From contig NZ_PTJD01000022.1 in the NCBI RefSeq assembly GCF_002934625.1, positions 1-41,726 of the forward strand: a DNA stretch of 41,726 nucleotides, given 5' to 3'. Below are positions 33,472 through 41,726 of the stretch, in pieces; the stretch's first letter is position 1, and every line of letters starts with the position of its first letter. The stretch comes from Kineococcus xinjiangensis. Lineage in GTDB: Bacteria; Actinomycetota; Actinomycetes; Actinomycetales; Kineococcaceae. The notes under the pieces are model-generated. The model saw only the letters and a program-made list of their open reading frames with translations, had not been told where the DNA came from and did no database searches. A program made the position numbers and the translations under genes.

Positions 33472-34499
33472 GGCGCCGGCTCCTGCGGCTCCTGCGGCTC
33501 CTGCGGCTGCTCCGGCTCCTGCTCCTGCTCCTGCTGGGGGTCCGGTTCCTCCTGCCGCAACGGCGGTGAGACGGCCTCGGCGGAGGTGGCGATGCCGTAG
33601 TGGCCCACGCCGCCGTCGGCCTGCTCGCGCAGGGCGAGCGCGACGCTCGTGCGTCCCATCGGCAGGTCCGCGTCGTCGACGGTGCTCACGACAGTGGAGG
33701 CGTCCGGATCGGCCCGGATGGCCGCGATGAGGCCCTCCTCGGCGCTGGCCGTGACCGGGCCTGCCACCACCGCCCCGCGGGCTCCGACGTCGAGGCGGAC
33801 GGCGAGGGCCGTCAGCGACTCCGCCACCGCCGCGGTCTCCTCCGCGGCGGGGCCGGGGTCGGCGGGACCGGCGACGAGGACCGCCAGGGTGGCCGGACCG
33901 GAGACCTCCCCGCTGAGCAGGCCGGCACCCATGAGCGCCGAGATGCCGACCGCCGTGGCCGGTGTCGCCGACGCGTCGTCGTCGCCGTCCTCGGTCACGA
34001 CGGCCTGGGCGAGGGTCGCCGCGAGGACGGCCCCCACGCTGCCGTCCTCCCCGGCCGGGGGTGTCTGCCCCGTCTGCGCCCGCAGCTCGGCGGCCACGGC
34101 CTCGCGCACGTCCTCCGCGTCCGGAGCGGTCCAGGTGTCCTGGATGGTCACGCGTCCGGTGACCTCCGCCCCGGCGGTCGTCACCGTCTCCGCGATCTGG
34201 TCCGCGGCCGCGGGTTCCGCGCCGGGCAGGAGCACGAGGACCACCGACTCCCCTGCCAGCTCACCGGCGACGACCTCCGGGGCCACGAGCTCCGTCCACT
34301 CCTCGCGCGCGGCGATCGCCCGGTCGGCGGCGTCGAGCTGCTCGCGCAGGTCCGCCTTCTCCGCCGTCAGCTGCCGGATCTGGTCGGTGATGCCGACGTC
34401 GATGCCCTCCTTGAGCGGGCCGGCGCCCAGGACGATGCCCACCGCCAGCGCCATGAACACCGACACCAGTGACACGAGGTGGTACCGGAAGTCGATCAC
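33468..34499 (-). CDS. mctB: MctB-family copper-transport outer-envelope protein
   Basis: A 343-aa protein starting MIDFRYHLVSLVSVFMALAV. One N-terminal transmembrane helix spans about 9-27, followed by a helical coiled-coil region (QIRQLTAEKADLREQLDAAD) and a large Ala/Gly-rich extracytoplasmic domain. It closes with a Gln/Glu/Pro tail (QEPQEPQEP). In Mycobacterium, MctB forms or supports an outer-membrane copper exit route. In organisms without a mycomembrane the role is less clear, but the gene is conserved next to steA and recN. GTG 34499; the gap to the steA stop is 55 bp. Confidence 0.85.
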   Translation of the reverse strand: MIDFRYHLVSLVSVFMALAVGIVLGAGPLKEGIDVGITDQIRQLTAEKADLREQLDAADRAIAAREEWTELVAPEVVAGELAGESVVLVLLPGAEPAAADQIAETVTTAGAEVTGRVTIQDTWTAPDAEDVREAVAAELRAQTGQTPPAGEDGSVGAVLAATLAQAVVTEDGDDDASATPATAVGISALMGAGLLSGEVSGPATLAVLVAGPADPGPAAEETAAVAESLTALAVRLDVGARGAVVAGPVTASAEEGLIAAIRADPDASTVVSTVDDADLPMGRTSVALALREQADGGVGHYGIATSAEAVSPPLRQEEPDPQQEQEQEPEQPQEPQEPQEPAP

Positions 34500-34554
34500 T
34501 GCACGTCCCGCCTGTCGTTCCTCGCCCCGTCCGCACGCACTCCCGCGCTGCGCC

Positions 34555-35820
34555 TCACGCCCGCGCTCCCCGCGGCCCGAACTCGCCCGTCGCGGTGCGC
34601 ACGGTGTCGGAGGCCCCGCCCGGCAGCCATCCGGTGAGCAGCGCCCACACGTCCTCCAGGCGCGCGCCGGTCACCGCGAGGATCGCCTGCCCCGTCGGGG
34701 TGACCGCGAGGGCGACGACGAGGGCGAGCATCCCGGCGAGCACCAGCACCAGCACCTGCGTGTTCGAGATCCGCGAGCGGTACAGGCGCGAGACGCCCTT
34801 CGCGTCGACGAGCTTGCCCCCCACGCGCAGCCGCGTGAGGAAGGTGCTCGCCATGCCGGCGCGTCCCTTGTCCAGGAACTCCACCAGCGTGGCGTGGGTT
34901 CCGACGGCCACGATGAGGGACGCGCCCTTGTCGTCGGCCAGCAGCATCGCCACGTCCTCGCTGGTTCCCGTGGCGGGGAAGACGACCGGTTCGATGCCCA
35001 GCTGCCGCACGCGCTCCAGGCCGGGTGCGCGGCCGTCGCGGTAGGCGTGCACGACGACCTCGGCGCCGCACCGCAGCGTGGCGTCCGAGACGGAGTCCAT
35101 GTCCCCGACGATCATGTGCGGCTTCCAGCCCGCCTCGAGGATGGCGTCGGCGCCACCGTCGACGCCGATGAGGACGGGGCGGTACTCCCGCACGTAGTGC
35201 CGGAGGGTGACCAGGTCCTCCTTGTAGTGGTAGCCGCGCACGACGATGAGGACCTGACGCCCCTCCAGGGAGGTGCGCACGTCCGGAACGCCGACCCCGT
35301 CGAGCAGCAGTTCGCGCTCACGGCGCAGGTATTCCATGGTGTTGGCGGCGAAGGCCTCCAGCTGCACCGACAGCCCCGCTCGCGCCTCGGCCATGGCCTG
35401 CGCCACGGCCTCCACGGTGAGGATGCGGCCGCGGGCCAGCACCTCCTCGTCGAGGAGGAGTTCGTCGCCGGACAGCCGCACCCGGGCGCCCTCCGCGACG
35501 CGGGTCATCAGCTCCGGGCCCGCCTCGTCGAGCAGCGGGATCCCGGCGGCCACGATGATCTCCGGGCCGAGGTTGGGGTAGCGGCCGGAGATGCTCGGGG
35601 CGGCGTTCACGACTGCAGCGGGCCGGCAGGCCACGAGGGCCTCCGCCGAGACCCGGTCGATGTCGACGTGGTCGATGACCGCGATGTCGCCGGGCTTGAG
35701 CCGCTTGGTGAGCCGCTTGGTGCGCCGGTCGACGCGGGCCGGCCCCGACAGCGACGACGCGTCCGGCGGCGCCTGGTCGGCCCCCGCCGCGCCCGTCCTG
35801 CCCTTCCGCCGCGCCCGCAC
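34555..35820 (-). CDS. steA: SteA, cytokinetic ring / cell-separation protein with TPK-like domain
   Basis: A 421-aa protein. The conserved N-terminal motif is LTKRLKPGDIAVIDHVDIDR. A thiamine-pyrophosphokinase-like domain contains IGVDGGADAILEAGWKPHM and IVGDMDSVSD. A single transmembrane helix near residues 355-373 (VLVLVLAGMLALVVALAV) and a short polar end follow. In Corynebacterium, SteA and SteB act in daughter-cell separation. GTG 35820 follows GAGGAG; the frame extends upstream into recN 3' sequence but is not credible there. It lies between recN and mctB, the conserved actinobacterial order. Confidence 0.9.
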   Translation of the reverse strand: MRARRKGRTGAAGADQAPPDASSLSGPARVDRRTKRLTKRLKPGDIAVIDHVDIDRVSAEALVACRPAAVVNAAPSISGRYPNLGPEIIVAAGIPLLDEAGPELMTRVAEGARVRLSGDELLLDEEVLARGRILTVEAVAQAMAEARAGLSVQLEAFAANTMEYLRRERELLLDGVGVPDVRTSLEGRQVLIVVRGYHYKEDLVTLRHYVREYRPVLIGVDGGADAILEAGWKPHMIVGDMDSVSDATLRCGAEVVVHAYRDGRAPGLERVRQLGIEPVVFPATGTSEDVAMLLADDKGASLIVAVGTHATLVEFLDKGRAGMASTFLTRLRVGGKLVDAKGVSRLYRSRISNTQVLVLVLAGMLALVVALAVTPTGQAILAVTGARLEDVWALLTGWLPGGASDTVRTATGEFGPRGARA

Positions 35821-35848
35821 GCCCCTGCTCCTCACCGCCGTCCGGAAT

Positions 35849-37819
35849 TCAACCCCCGGATCGTCCCACGCTGCCGGGGCTGCTCGGCGCGGCGCCCGCT
35901 GCCCCCCCGCGCCCGGCGCTCCTGCCCCCGCGCCGCCGCGGGGTGGCGTCGGGGGCCGTCTCCGGCCGCGCCTTCGCCGCCGCGCCACCGGCACGGGCAC
36001 CACGACGGGTGCGCCCCGCCGGCTCGGCGCCGTCGCCCTGCGCGGCGGGCCCGGCACCGCCGCCCTCCGCGCCCGCCTCTGTGCCGGGTCCCGCGCCGGC
36101 GGTCGGGGCGTCGGGCAACCGGGACGCCGCGAGCAGTTCGCGAGCGTGCTCGCGAGCTGCGGTGGAGTCGGCGCGGCCGGCGAGCATGCGGGCGAGCTCC
36201 CGCACCCTGCCCTCCTCGTCGAGCAGCACCACACCGGACTCCGTCACGCTTCCGTCGTCGGTCTTGACGACCGTGAAGTGGTGGTCGGCGAAGGCCGCGA
36301 CCTGCGGCAGGTGCGTGACGACCAGCACCTGGGTCGAGCGCGCCAGCCGGGCCAGCCTGCGCCCGATCTCCACCGCAGCCCGCCCGCCGACCCCGGCGTC
36401 CACCTCGTCGAAGACCATCGTCGGCACCGGGTCCGCCCCGGCGAGGACGACCTCCAGACCGAGCATGACCCGGGAGAGCTCGCCGCCGGAGGCACCGCGC
36501 CCGAGCGGCCTCGGAGTCGCACCGGAGTGGGCGGCCAGCAGGATCTCCACCTCGTCGCGCCCGCCCGGCCCGAAGTCCGCGCCGGTGCGCACCGCCACCT
36601 CGAGGCGGGCACCGCCCATGGCCAGCTCCGCCAGCTCCGCGCTGACGCGCCCGCCCAGGGCGGCGGCCGCGGTGCGCCGGGCATCGCTGAGGACGTCGGC
36701 GAGCTCTGCGAGGCGCTGCTCGCGGACCCGCACCTGCTCGGCGAGGACCTCGGCGCGCCCGTCGTCGTCGAGCTCCAGCAGCCGCCGGGAGGCGTCCTCC
36801 GCCCACGCCAGCACGGCGTCGACGTCCTCGGCGCCGGTGACGGCCGAGGTCCGGCGCAGCAGGCCGGCCAGTTCGGCCCGTCGCTCCTCCACGGCGGACA
36901 GCCGCGCCGGATCGGCCTCCACACCCGCGGCGTAGGCGGCCACCTCGGCGGCGACGTCGGCGAGCAGGTAGGCGACCTCGCCGAGGCGACCCGCCAGTGC
37001 GGCGAGGGCAGGATCGTGGTCGCCGGCGCCGGCCAGGGATCGCCTGGCCGCGTCGATCAACGCGTCCGCACCGGCGGCCCCCTCGGCGAGCTCGGCGCCC
37101 CCGCCTGTCAGCGCTGCGTGGGCGCCGTCGGCCGCGGCGCGCAACTGCTCCACGTGGGACAGGCGCGCGGCCTCCTCGCGCAGCTGCGCGTCCTCGCCGG
37201 GCTGCGGGACGAGCTTCTCGACGTCGGCGAGGACGGCCCGCAGGCGCTCCGCCTCGAGGGCGCGTTCGCGGGAGTGCGTGCGGATGTGCTCCAGCTCGGC
37301 GCGGGCGCCGCGCCACTGCGCGTACTCCTGCGCGTAGGCGTCCAGGGGCTGCCGGACGGCCGTGCCGGCGAAGGCGTCGAGCACCTGCAGCTGCCGCGCC
37401 GGCGCCCGCAGCCGCAGCTGGTCGGTCTGCCCGTGCACCGCCACCACGTGCTCGGCGAGCTCGGCGAGCACGCTCACCGGGGCGCCGCGCCCGCCGACGT
37501 GCGCGCGGCTGCGGCCCCCGGCCGCGACGGACCGGGCGAGGTGGAGGACGCCCTCGTCGACGTCCCCGCCGGCGTCGGCGGCGCGCCGGGCGGCGGGCCC
37601 GTCCGGGTCGACGAGCAGCCGTCCCTCGACGACGGCCGTGCCCGCGCCCCGGCGGACGGCCGCGGGATCGGCCCGCTCCCCCAGGAGCAGGCCGAGGCCG
37701 GTGACCACCATGGTCTTGCCTGCGCCGGTCTCACCGGTCAGCACCGTCAGGCCGGGCTGCAGCTCGAGCCGGGCGTCGCGGATGACGCCCAGCTCGCGGA
37801 TGCGGATCTCCTCGATCAC
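35849..37819 (-). CDS. recN: DNA repair protein RecN with extended C-terminal tail
   Basis: A 656-aa SMC-like ATPase for double-strand-break repair. Walker A GETGAGKT lies at 29-36. Long helical arms pass through the middle, and the C-terminal half has SGGELSRVMLGLEVVL, the Walker B VFDEVDAGVGGRAAVEIG and LVVTHLPQVAAFADHH. After about residue 569 an 87-residue Ala/Gly/Arg/Pro-rich tail follows that is not part of the RecN fold. GTG 37819 starts at IEEIRIRELGVI, the normal N-terminus. It precedes steA by 28 bp. Confidence 0.94.
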   Translation of the reverse strand: MIEEIRIRELGVIRDARLELQPGLTVLTGETGAGKTMVVTGLGLLLGERADPAAVRRGAGTAVVEGRLLVDPDGPAARRAADAGGDVDEGVLHLARSVAAGGRSRAHVGGRGAPVSVLAELAEHVVAVHGQTDQLRLRAPARQLQVLDAFAGTAVRQPLDAYAQEYAQWRGARAELEHIRTHSRERALEAERLRAVLADVEKLVPQPGEDAQLREEAARLSHVEQLRAAADGAHAALTGGGAELAEGAAGADALIDAARRSLAGAGDHDPALAALAGRLGEVAYLLADVAAEVAAYAAGVEADPARLSAVEERRAELAGLLRRTSAVTGAEDVDAVLAWAEDASRRLLELDDDGRAEVLAEQVRVREQRLAELADVLSDARRTAAAALGGRVSAELAELAMGGARLEVAVRTGADFGPGGRDEVEILLAAHSGATPRPLGRGASGGELSRVMLGLEVVLAGADPVPTMVFDEVDAGVGGRAAVEIGRRLARLARSTQVLVVTHLPQVAAFADHHFTVVKTDDGSVTESGVVLLDEEGRVRELARMLAGRADSTAAREHARELLAASRLPDAPTAGAGPGTEAGAEGGGAGPAAQGDGAEPAGRTRRGARAGGAAAKARPETAPDATPRRRGGRSAGRGGAAGAAPSSPGSVGRSGG

Positions 37820-37934
37820 CGGTGCCTCCTCTCTGGTCGCGGTCGCCGCAGCGCTGCTCCCCGCCAGGAGCGCACCAGCAGGTGCGAGGCCGCTGCGGAG
37901 CGGGCGGTGCGGTGCGGCGGGCGGGCCACCGCGC

Positions 37935-38837
37935 TCACGCCTGCGGCCCGGGGCCGCGCCAGCCCTGCACGGGGAGGCGGAACTTGGCGACGAGGCGGTC
38001 GGTGAAGACCCCCCGCGTCAGCCGGGCCAGCCGCACGGGGTGCTTGGAGCGGCGGACCTCGACCCGGGACCCGGCGGGCACCTCGAAGGTGCGGCGCCCG
38101 TCGCACCAGAGCACCGCGCCGTCCCCCATGCCCCGCAGCACCTCGAAACCGACGACGCTGGTGGGGGCGATCACCAGGGGGCGGGCGAAGAGTGCGTGGG
38201 CGCTGAGCGGCACGACGAGCATCGCCTCGACCTCTGGCCAGATGATCGGCCCCCCGGCGGAGAACGCGTAGGCGGTCGACCCGGTGGGGGTCGCCGCGAT
38301 CATGCCGTCGCAGCCGAAGCGGGACAGCGGCCTGCCGTCGACGTCGACGACGAGCTCCACCATGCGCTCGCGGTTCGCCTTCTCCACGGAGACCTCGTTG
38401 GCCGCCCACGACTGCGCGACGACCTCACCGCCCTGGATGACGCGGACGCTGAGGGTCATGCGGTGCTCGACGCGGTAGTCGTGGGCGACGACGCGCGCGA
38501 CGGTCTCGTCGAGGTCCTCCCGCTCGCTCTCCGCGAGGAAGCCGACGTGCCCGAGGTTGACGCCGAGGAGCGGGACGTCGGTCTGGCGGACCAGTTCGGC
38601 CGCCCGCAGGATGGTGCCGTCGCCGCCGAGGACGATGACCAGCTCCGCCTGCAGCACCGCTTCGGCGATGTCGCAGACCTCCAGGAGCGCCTGCTCCGCG
38701 GGGTCCAGCGCCACCGCCTCGTCCGGCACCATGACCGTCTCGATGCCGGCCTCCGCCAGCGACCGGACCACCTGGGTGGCGGCGGCGACGGCCTCCGCGC
38801 GTCCGGTGTGGGCGAGGAGGAGGAACCGGCGCGTCAC
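37935..38837 (-). CDS. nadK: NAD kinase
   Basis: A 300-aa ATP- or polyphosphate-dependent kinase that makes NADP from NAD. Diagnostic segments are LVIVLGGDGTILRAAELV (GGDGT 71-75), GVNLGHVGFLAE, AANEVSVEKANRERM and GMIAATPTGSTAYAFSAGG. GTG 38837 overlaps the stop of tlyA (GTGA), the fixed tlyA-nadK-recN order of actinobacteria. The family fold is complete. A GCGATCATGCCG stretch inside its antisense resembles the dispersed-repeat core but is coding sequence for the GMIAATPTG motif. Confidence 0.95.
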   Translation of the reverse strand: MTRRFLLLAHTGRAEAVAAATQVVRSLAEAGIETVMVPDEAVALDPAEQALLEVCDIAEAVLQAELVIVLGGDGTILRAAELVRQTDVPLLGVNLGHVGFLAESEREDLDETVARVVAHDYRVEHRMTLSVRVIQGGEVVAQSWAANEVSVEKANRERMVELVVDVDGRPLSRFGCDGMIAATPTGSTAYAFSAGGPIIWPEVEAMLVVPLSAHALFARPLVIAPTSVVGFEVLRGMGDGAVLWCDGRRTFEVPAGSRVEVRRSKHPVRLARLTRGVFTDRLVAKFRLPVQGWRGPGPQA

Positions 38838-39646
38838 GACAGCCCCGCCTGGGGGCCCTCGGCGACCGCCCGCTGCACCTGGTCCTCCGCGAGGGGCGGG
38901 GCACCGGAACCGAGCCAGAGGAAGTACTCGACGTTGCCGCTCGGTCCGGGCAGCGGACTCGCCGCGACGCCGCGCACCCCGAGGCCGTGCTCGGCGGCGG
39001 CGGCGGCCACCGCCCGCACGGCCGCGGCGCGCAGCCCCGCGTCGCGCACGACGCCCCCGCTGCCGAGGGCCTCGCGGCCGACCTCGAACTGCGGCTTGAC
39101 CATGAGGACGTGGTCGGCGGTCGGAGCCGCGCACGCCGCGAGGGCGCCCACCACCAGCGTGAGGGAGATGAAGGAGAGGTCGGAGACGACCAGGGCCGGT
39201 GCCGGGGCCACCTGCTCGGGCAGCAGGTGGCGCACGTTGGTCCGCTCGAGGACCGTCACCCGCGGATCCTGGCGCAGCCGCCACGCCAGCTGCCCGTAGC
39301 CGACGTCCACGGCGACGACGTGCTCGGCGCCGCGCCGCAGGAGGACGTCGGTGAAGCCGCCGGTGCTCGCCCCGGCGTCCAGGCAGCGCCGCCCCGCCAC
39401 GGTGAGGCCGTCCCCGAAGGCGTCGAGGGCACCGATCAGCTTGTGCGCGCCACGGCTGACGTACTCCTCACCGACGTCTGGGGCGGAGACGAGGATGGCC
39501 ACCGACGTGTCGACCTGCGTGGCGGCCTTGCCCGCGAGGGCGCCGCCCACCCGCACCCGACCGTCGGTGATGAGGTCGGCGGCGTGCTGGCGCGACTTGG
39601 CGAGGCCGCGGCGGACGAGCTCGGTGTCGAGGCGCTGGCGGGGCAC
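38834..39646 (-). CDS. tlyA: 16S/23S rRNA 2'-O-methyltransferase TlyA
   Basis: A 270-aa protein with an N-terminal S4 RNA-binding domain (RLDTELVRRGLAKSRQHAAD). The Rossmann-like methyltransferase domain follows (VSRGAHKLIGALDAF, CLDAGASTGGFTDVLLRRGA with the S-adenosylmethionine loop, SDLSFISLTLVV, KPQFEVGR). TlyA modifies ribosomal RNA and its loss causes capreomycin resistance in Mycobacterium. The start at 39646 follows the preceding small gene by 5 bp. The older annotation as a hemolysin reflects early homology naming. Confidence 0.94.
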   Translation of the reverse strand: MPRQRLDTELVRRGLAKSRQHAADLITDGRVRVGGALAGKAATQVDTSVAILVSAPDVGEEYVSRGAHKLIGALDAFGDGLTVAGRRCLDAGASTGGFTDVLLRRGAEHVVAVDVGYGQLAWRLRQDPRVTVLERTNVRHLLPEQVAPAPALVVSDLSFISLTLVVGALAACAAPTADHVLMVKPQFEVGREALGSGGVVRDAGLRAAAVRAVAAAAAEHGLGVRGVAASPLPGPSGNVEYFLWLGSGAPPLAEDQVQRAVAEGPQAGLS

Positions 39647-39651
39647 TGCAC

Positions 39652-39858
39652 TCAGCCCTCGGCGAGCGTGAGGCGACGGCGCAGCGCCCGGTCGACCTCG
39701 GCGAAGACGTCGACGTGCTCGTGCACGGGTAGCGCCTCGAGGGCGTCCAGCCGGGCGAGCGAGGTGCCGACCTCGTCGGCCACCGGGCTCACCGCGGACT
39801 CCGGAACCGCCGACGGCGGGGCGGGGACGGCGGCACCGGGGCGGGTCGGTTCGGTCAC
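39652..39858 (-). CDS. Small conserved hypothetical protein (68 aa)
   Basis: GTG-initiated. The disordered Pro/Ala-rich N-terminal half is followed by a conserved-looking helix, TSLARLDALEALPVHEHVDV, then FAEVDRALRRRL. Small proteins with this helix and the LPVHEHV motif sit between a HAD-IIA gene and tlyA in many actinobacteria; the function is unknown. It is 9 bp from the HAD gene and 5 bp from tlyA, so it is cotranscribed with both. Confidence 0.75.
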   Translation of the reverse strand: MTEPTRPGAAVPAPPSAVPESAVSPVADEVGTSLARLDALEALPVHEHVDVFAEVDRALRRRLTLAEG

Positions 39859-39867
39859 GCGGCCACG

Positions 39868-40974
39868 CTACCCACCCGCGGCGACATCTCCACGCAACTG
39901 CCGATCATCGCGAGCGGTCGCGGCGACCCGGTGCAGGAGGGCGGTGTCGGACTCCAGCCCGGCGTCGGCGGCCGACCAGGCCGCGACCGCTGCGGCCCGC
40001 ACCACGTCGAGCGCGTCCGCGCCGTCGATGCCCGCGGCGTCCCAGCCGCCGTCGGCGTGCGTGAGGACCACCGCGCCGCAGGTCACCTCGACGCGCCGCC
40101 CGTCCACGCGCGCGCGCACGTCGGGGTGGGTGTCGAGGAGCCCCCGGAGGTCCCAGGAGACGTGGGTCGGCCGCTCCCCGGGGTGCGCGGTCAGCAGGTC
40201 GGGGATCCCGCTCACGCCGGTGAGGACGAGCAGGCCGGGCAGGCCGGCGCGGCGGGCGCCCTCGAGGTCGGTGTCGAGCCGGTCCCCGACGACCAGGGGG
40301 CGTCGCGCCGAGCTGCGCCGGACAGCCTCGGCGAAGAGCGCCGGCTCCGGCTTGCCGACGACGTAGGGCTCGACCCCGGAGGCGGTCCGGACGGCCCCGA
40401 CGAGCGTCCCGTTGCCGGGCGCCGGGCCGCCTACGACCGGGACGGTCAGGTCCAGGTTGGTCGCCACCCAGGGCAGCCCGGAGCGCACGGCTCTGGTCGC
40501 CTCGGCGAGGTGCCGCCAGGTGAGGTCCGGGGAGAAGCCCTGCACGACCGCCACCGGCTCGTCGTCGAGGGAGTCGACGGGCTGCAGCCCCTCCGCCTCG
40601 AGGGCCTCGGTGAGACCCGCACCGCCGATGCGGAGGACCCGCGCGCCGGCGCCGAGGGTGCTGCGCAGATGGTGCGCCGCCGCCTGGGCGGAGGTGACGA
40701 CGTCCGTCTCCTCGCAGTCGACTCCCAGGTCGGTGAGGTGCTGCGCGACCACCGCAGGTGGGCGGGACGCGTTGTTCGTCACGAACACCAGCCGCGCCCC
40801 CGCCGACCGGGCGCTTCCGAGGTGCTCGGCAGCACCCGGCACCGCGTGCGGGCCGATGTAGACGACACCGTCGAGGTCGAGCAGCACGACGTCGTGGTCG
40901 TCCACCAGGGGTCCGGAACTCGGCAGCAGGCGTGCGAGGGCACCGCCGGCGCCTCGGTCGGTCGTCGTGGTCAC
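39868..40974 (-). CDS. HAD-IIA phosphatase (NagD/Rv1692-like)
   Basis: A 368-aa HAD-superfamily phosphatase with a C2B cap. Motif I DLDGVVY is at 33-39 (Asp33, Asp35), motif II VTNNAS at 65-70, and motif III Lys is in VVGKPEP. Motif IV VVGDRLDTDLEGA is followed by an extra C-terminal region of about 95 residues. In Mycobacterium the equivalent gene next to tlyA encodes a glycerol-phosphate phosphatase. That substrate is plausible here through synteny but is not proven by sequence. GTG 40974 overlaps the stop of the TPR gene. Confidence 0.88.
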   Translation of the reverse strand: MTTTTDRGAGGALARLLPSSGPLVDDHDVVLLDLDGVVYIGPHAVPGAAEHLGSARSAGARLVFVTNNASRPPAVVAQHLTDLGVDCEETDVVTSAQAAAHHLRSTLGAGARVLRIGGAGLTEALEAEGLQPVDSLDDEPVAVVQGFSPDLTWRHLAEATRAVRSGLPWVATNLDLTVPVVGGPAPGNGTLVGAVRTASGVEPYVVGKPEPALFAEAVRRSSARRPLVVGDRLDTDLEGARRAGLPGLLVLTGVSGIPDLLTAHPGERPTHVSWDLRGLLDTHPDVRARVDGRRVEVTCGAVVLTHADGGWDAAGIDGADALDVVRAAAVAAWSAADAGLESDTALLHRVAATARDDRQLRGDVAAGG

Positions 40975-41399
40975 GAGCTCCCCGGTGTCTGCCGCGCCGC
41001 CAGGGTGGCGCGGACCTGTCGCAGTCGGTCGGCGTACTCAGCCCGCTGCGGCGCCATCGCGTGCGCCATCGCGAGGTGTTCCACAGCGAGCGCGAAACGG
41101 CCGAGTCGGCTCAGGCTGAGCCCCAGCCCGAAATGAGCGTAGTCCGCATCCGGTCGACGCCGAACGAGGCTCCCGAACGAGTCCACCGCGCCGGCGAAGT
41201 CACCCGAGTCGTACTGGGCCCTCGCGAGGAGCTCGAGCACCGCCGCGGATGCGGGCTCGGCGGAATGCGCGTGGCGCAGCAGGGTCACCGCGGCCGCCGC
41301 GTCCCCGCGCTTCAGCAGCTCGGTTCCGCGCTGCATCCAGTCGTATGCGCTACCGCTGGGCAGACCCGCCCCCGCGCCGTCCGCTCCACCATCGGACAC
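40971..41399 (-). CDS. Tetratricopeptide-repeat protein
   Basis: A 142-aa soluble protein built from about three TPR units: WMQRGTELLKRGDAAAAVTL, AVLELLARAQYDSGDFAGAV and AHFGLGLSLSRLGRFALAVE (about residues 21-125). The N-terminus is disordered and the C-terminus short. TPRs mediate protein-protein contacts, and no enzymatic domain is present. It is the first gene of the minus-strand cluster after the rRNA terminator. The 167-bp region 41400-41566 upstream should hold its promoter, though no clear -35/-10 pair is visible. Confidence 0.85.
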   Translation of the reverse strand: MSDGGADGAGAGLPSGSAYDWMQRGTELLKRGDAAAAVTLLRHAHSAEPASAAVLELLARAQYDSGDFAGAVDSFGSLVRRRPDADYAHFGLGLSLSRLGRFALAVEHLAMAHAMAPQRAEYADRLRQVRATLAARQTPGSS

Positions 41400-41566
41400 C
41401 GATCCGTCCTCCCGTCACCCCGGGCAGGCGTGCAGTCTCCGTCTGCCCGCGCGGCACGCCTCGTCTCCTCCGACCGTACGTCGAGGGGGCGGTGACGTCA
41501 CGATGACCACAGCGAACGGTGGCCTCGCCGGCGCCTCCGGCTTGGTGGGTGGGGGGTGATGTGGGA

Positions 41567-41629
41567 CAGGCCCCGCTCCCGCCCGGCGTGCCACCCTGGA
41601 GGGGGTGGTGCGGGCAGGCGCGGGGCCTG
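41567..41629 (-). terminator. rRNA operon terminator
   Basis: CAGGCCCCGC 41567-41576 pairs with GCGGGGCCTG 41620-41629. An inner GTGCCACCC/GGGTGGTGC stem makes a long, strong hairpin immediately after the 5S 3' end. It ends the rRNA transcript ahead of the protein operon. Confidence 0.75.
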
Positions 41630-41642
41630 ATCTTTCACGTTG

Positions 41643-41726
41643 AGTCCGGCGGTGTCCTACTCTCCCACCCCCTCCCGGAGGCAGTACCATCGGCGCTGGA
41701 GGGCTTAGCTTCCGGGTTCGGAATGT
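41643..41726 (-). rRNA. 5S ribosomal RNA, 3' part (cut by window edge)
   Basis: Read on the minus strand, the segment contains the 5S hallmarks CATTCCGAACCCGGAAGC, TAAGCCCTCCAGCGCCGATG, GGTACTGCCTC and GGGTGGGAGAGTAGGACACC. The 5' part lies outside the window. This marks the end of a rrn operon whose 16S and 23S genes lie beyond the right edge. Confidence 0.95.

Noticed and set aside
38290-38310. Extra repeat core GCGATCATGCCG in nadK
   Set aside because: It is the antisense of the conserved NAD-kinase substrate motif and is explained by coding constraint.

Overview
The window is very GC-rich. Gene content and order point to an actinobacterium, most likely of the Kineosporiales or a neighbouring order; that placement is inferred from synteny and codon use, not from a database match. 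It has three parts. (1) Positions 1-7125 hold a loose series of single genes: a small membrane protein, a HAD-like phosphatase, a possible lipoprotein, a SigE-type sigma factor with a membrane partner, an EPSP synthase (aroA), and several unknown proteins. Nearly every gap carries a copy of one structured 55-75 bp repeat. All eight copies lie in the same direction, and most sit against the 3' ends of minus-strand genes. (2) Positions 7125-17040 hold the full backbone of an actinomycete integrative and conjugative element (AICE, pSAM2-like). It comprises a regulatory operon on the minus strand (XRE regulator, HD-domain nucleotidase, HTH protein), a tightly overlapping plus-strand transfer operon ending in an FtsK/TraB-like translocase, and a non-coding iteron and hairpin region. 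A replication and integration operon follows (prim-pol, RepA-like helicase, excisionase, tyrosine integrase). The integrase lies beside an intact tRNA-Pro(GGG) at 17151-17224, the probable attachment site. No second copy of the tRNA 3' end is visible, so the left end of the element is not located. (3) Positions 17151-41726 are conserved chromosome, all on the minus strand.

From right to left, in the direction of transcription, part 3 reads: the 3' part of a 5S rRNA and its terminator, a TPR protein, a HAD-IIA phosphatase, a small conserved protein, tlyA, nadK, recN, steA, mctB, a polyprenyl-phosphate sugar transferase, murJ, a GT4 glycosyltransferase, pyrG, a Nudix hydrolase, xerD, parA, scpA, scpB, rluB, tyrA, cmk, plsC, der and tRNA-Pro. 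Many junctions are 4-bp GTGA or ATGA overlaps, which suggests translational coupling. The block combines chromosome segregation (xerD, parA, scpAB), cell-envelope export and synthesis (murJ, the two glycosyl/sugar transferases, steA), nucleotide and cofactor synthesis (pyrG, cmk, nadK), and ribosome maturation (rluB, tlyA, der). Several of its proteins carry in-frame 15- or 45-bp tandem repeats in non-catalytic tails.

The strongest candidate for something undescribed is the repeat-delimited gene array in 1-7125. Conserved outer boxes surround a central stem whose sequence changes from copy to copy while its pairing is kept. With the one-gene-per-repeat layout, this resembles a cassette array. 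The canonical integron core site is absent and no dedicated integrase is seen, so the function is open.
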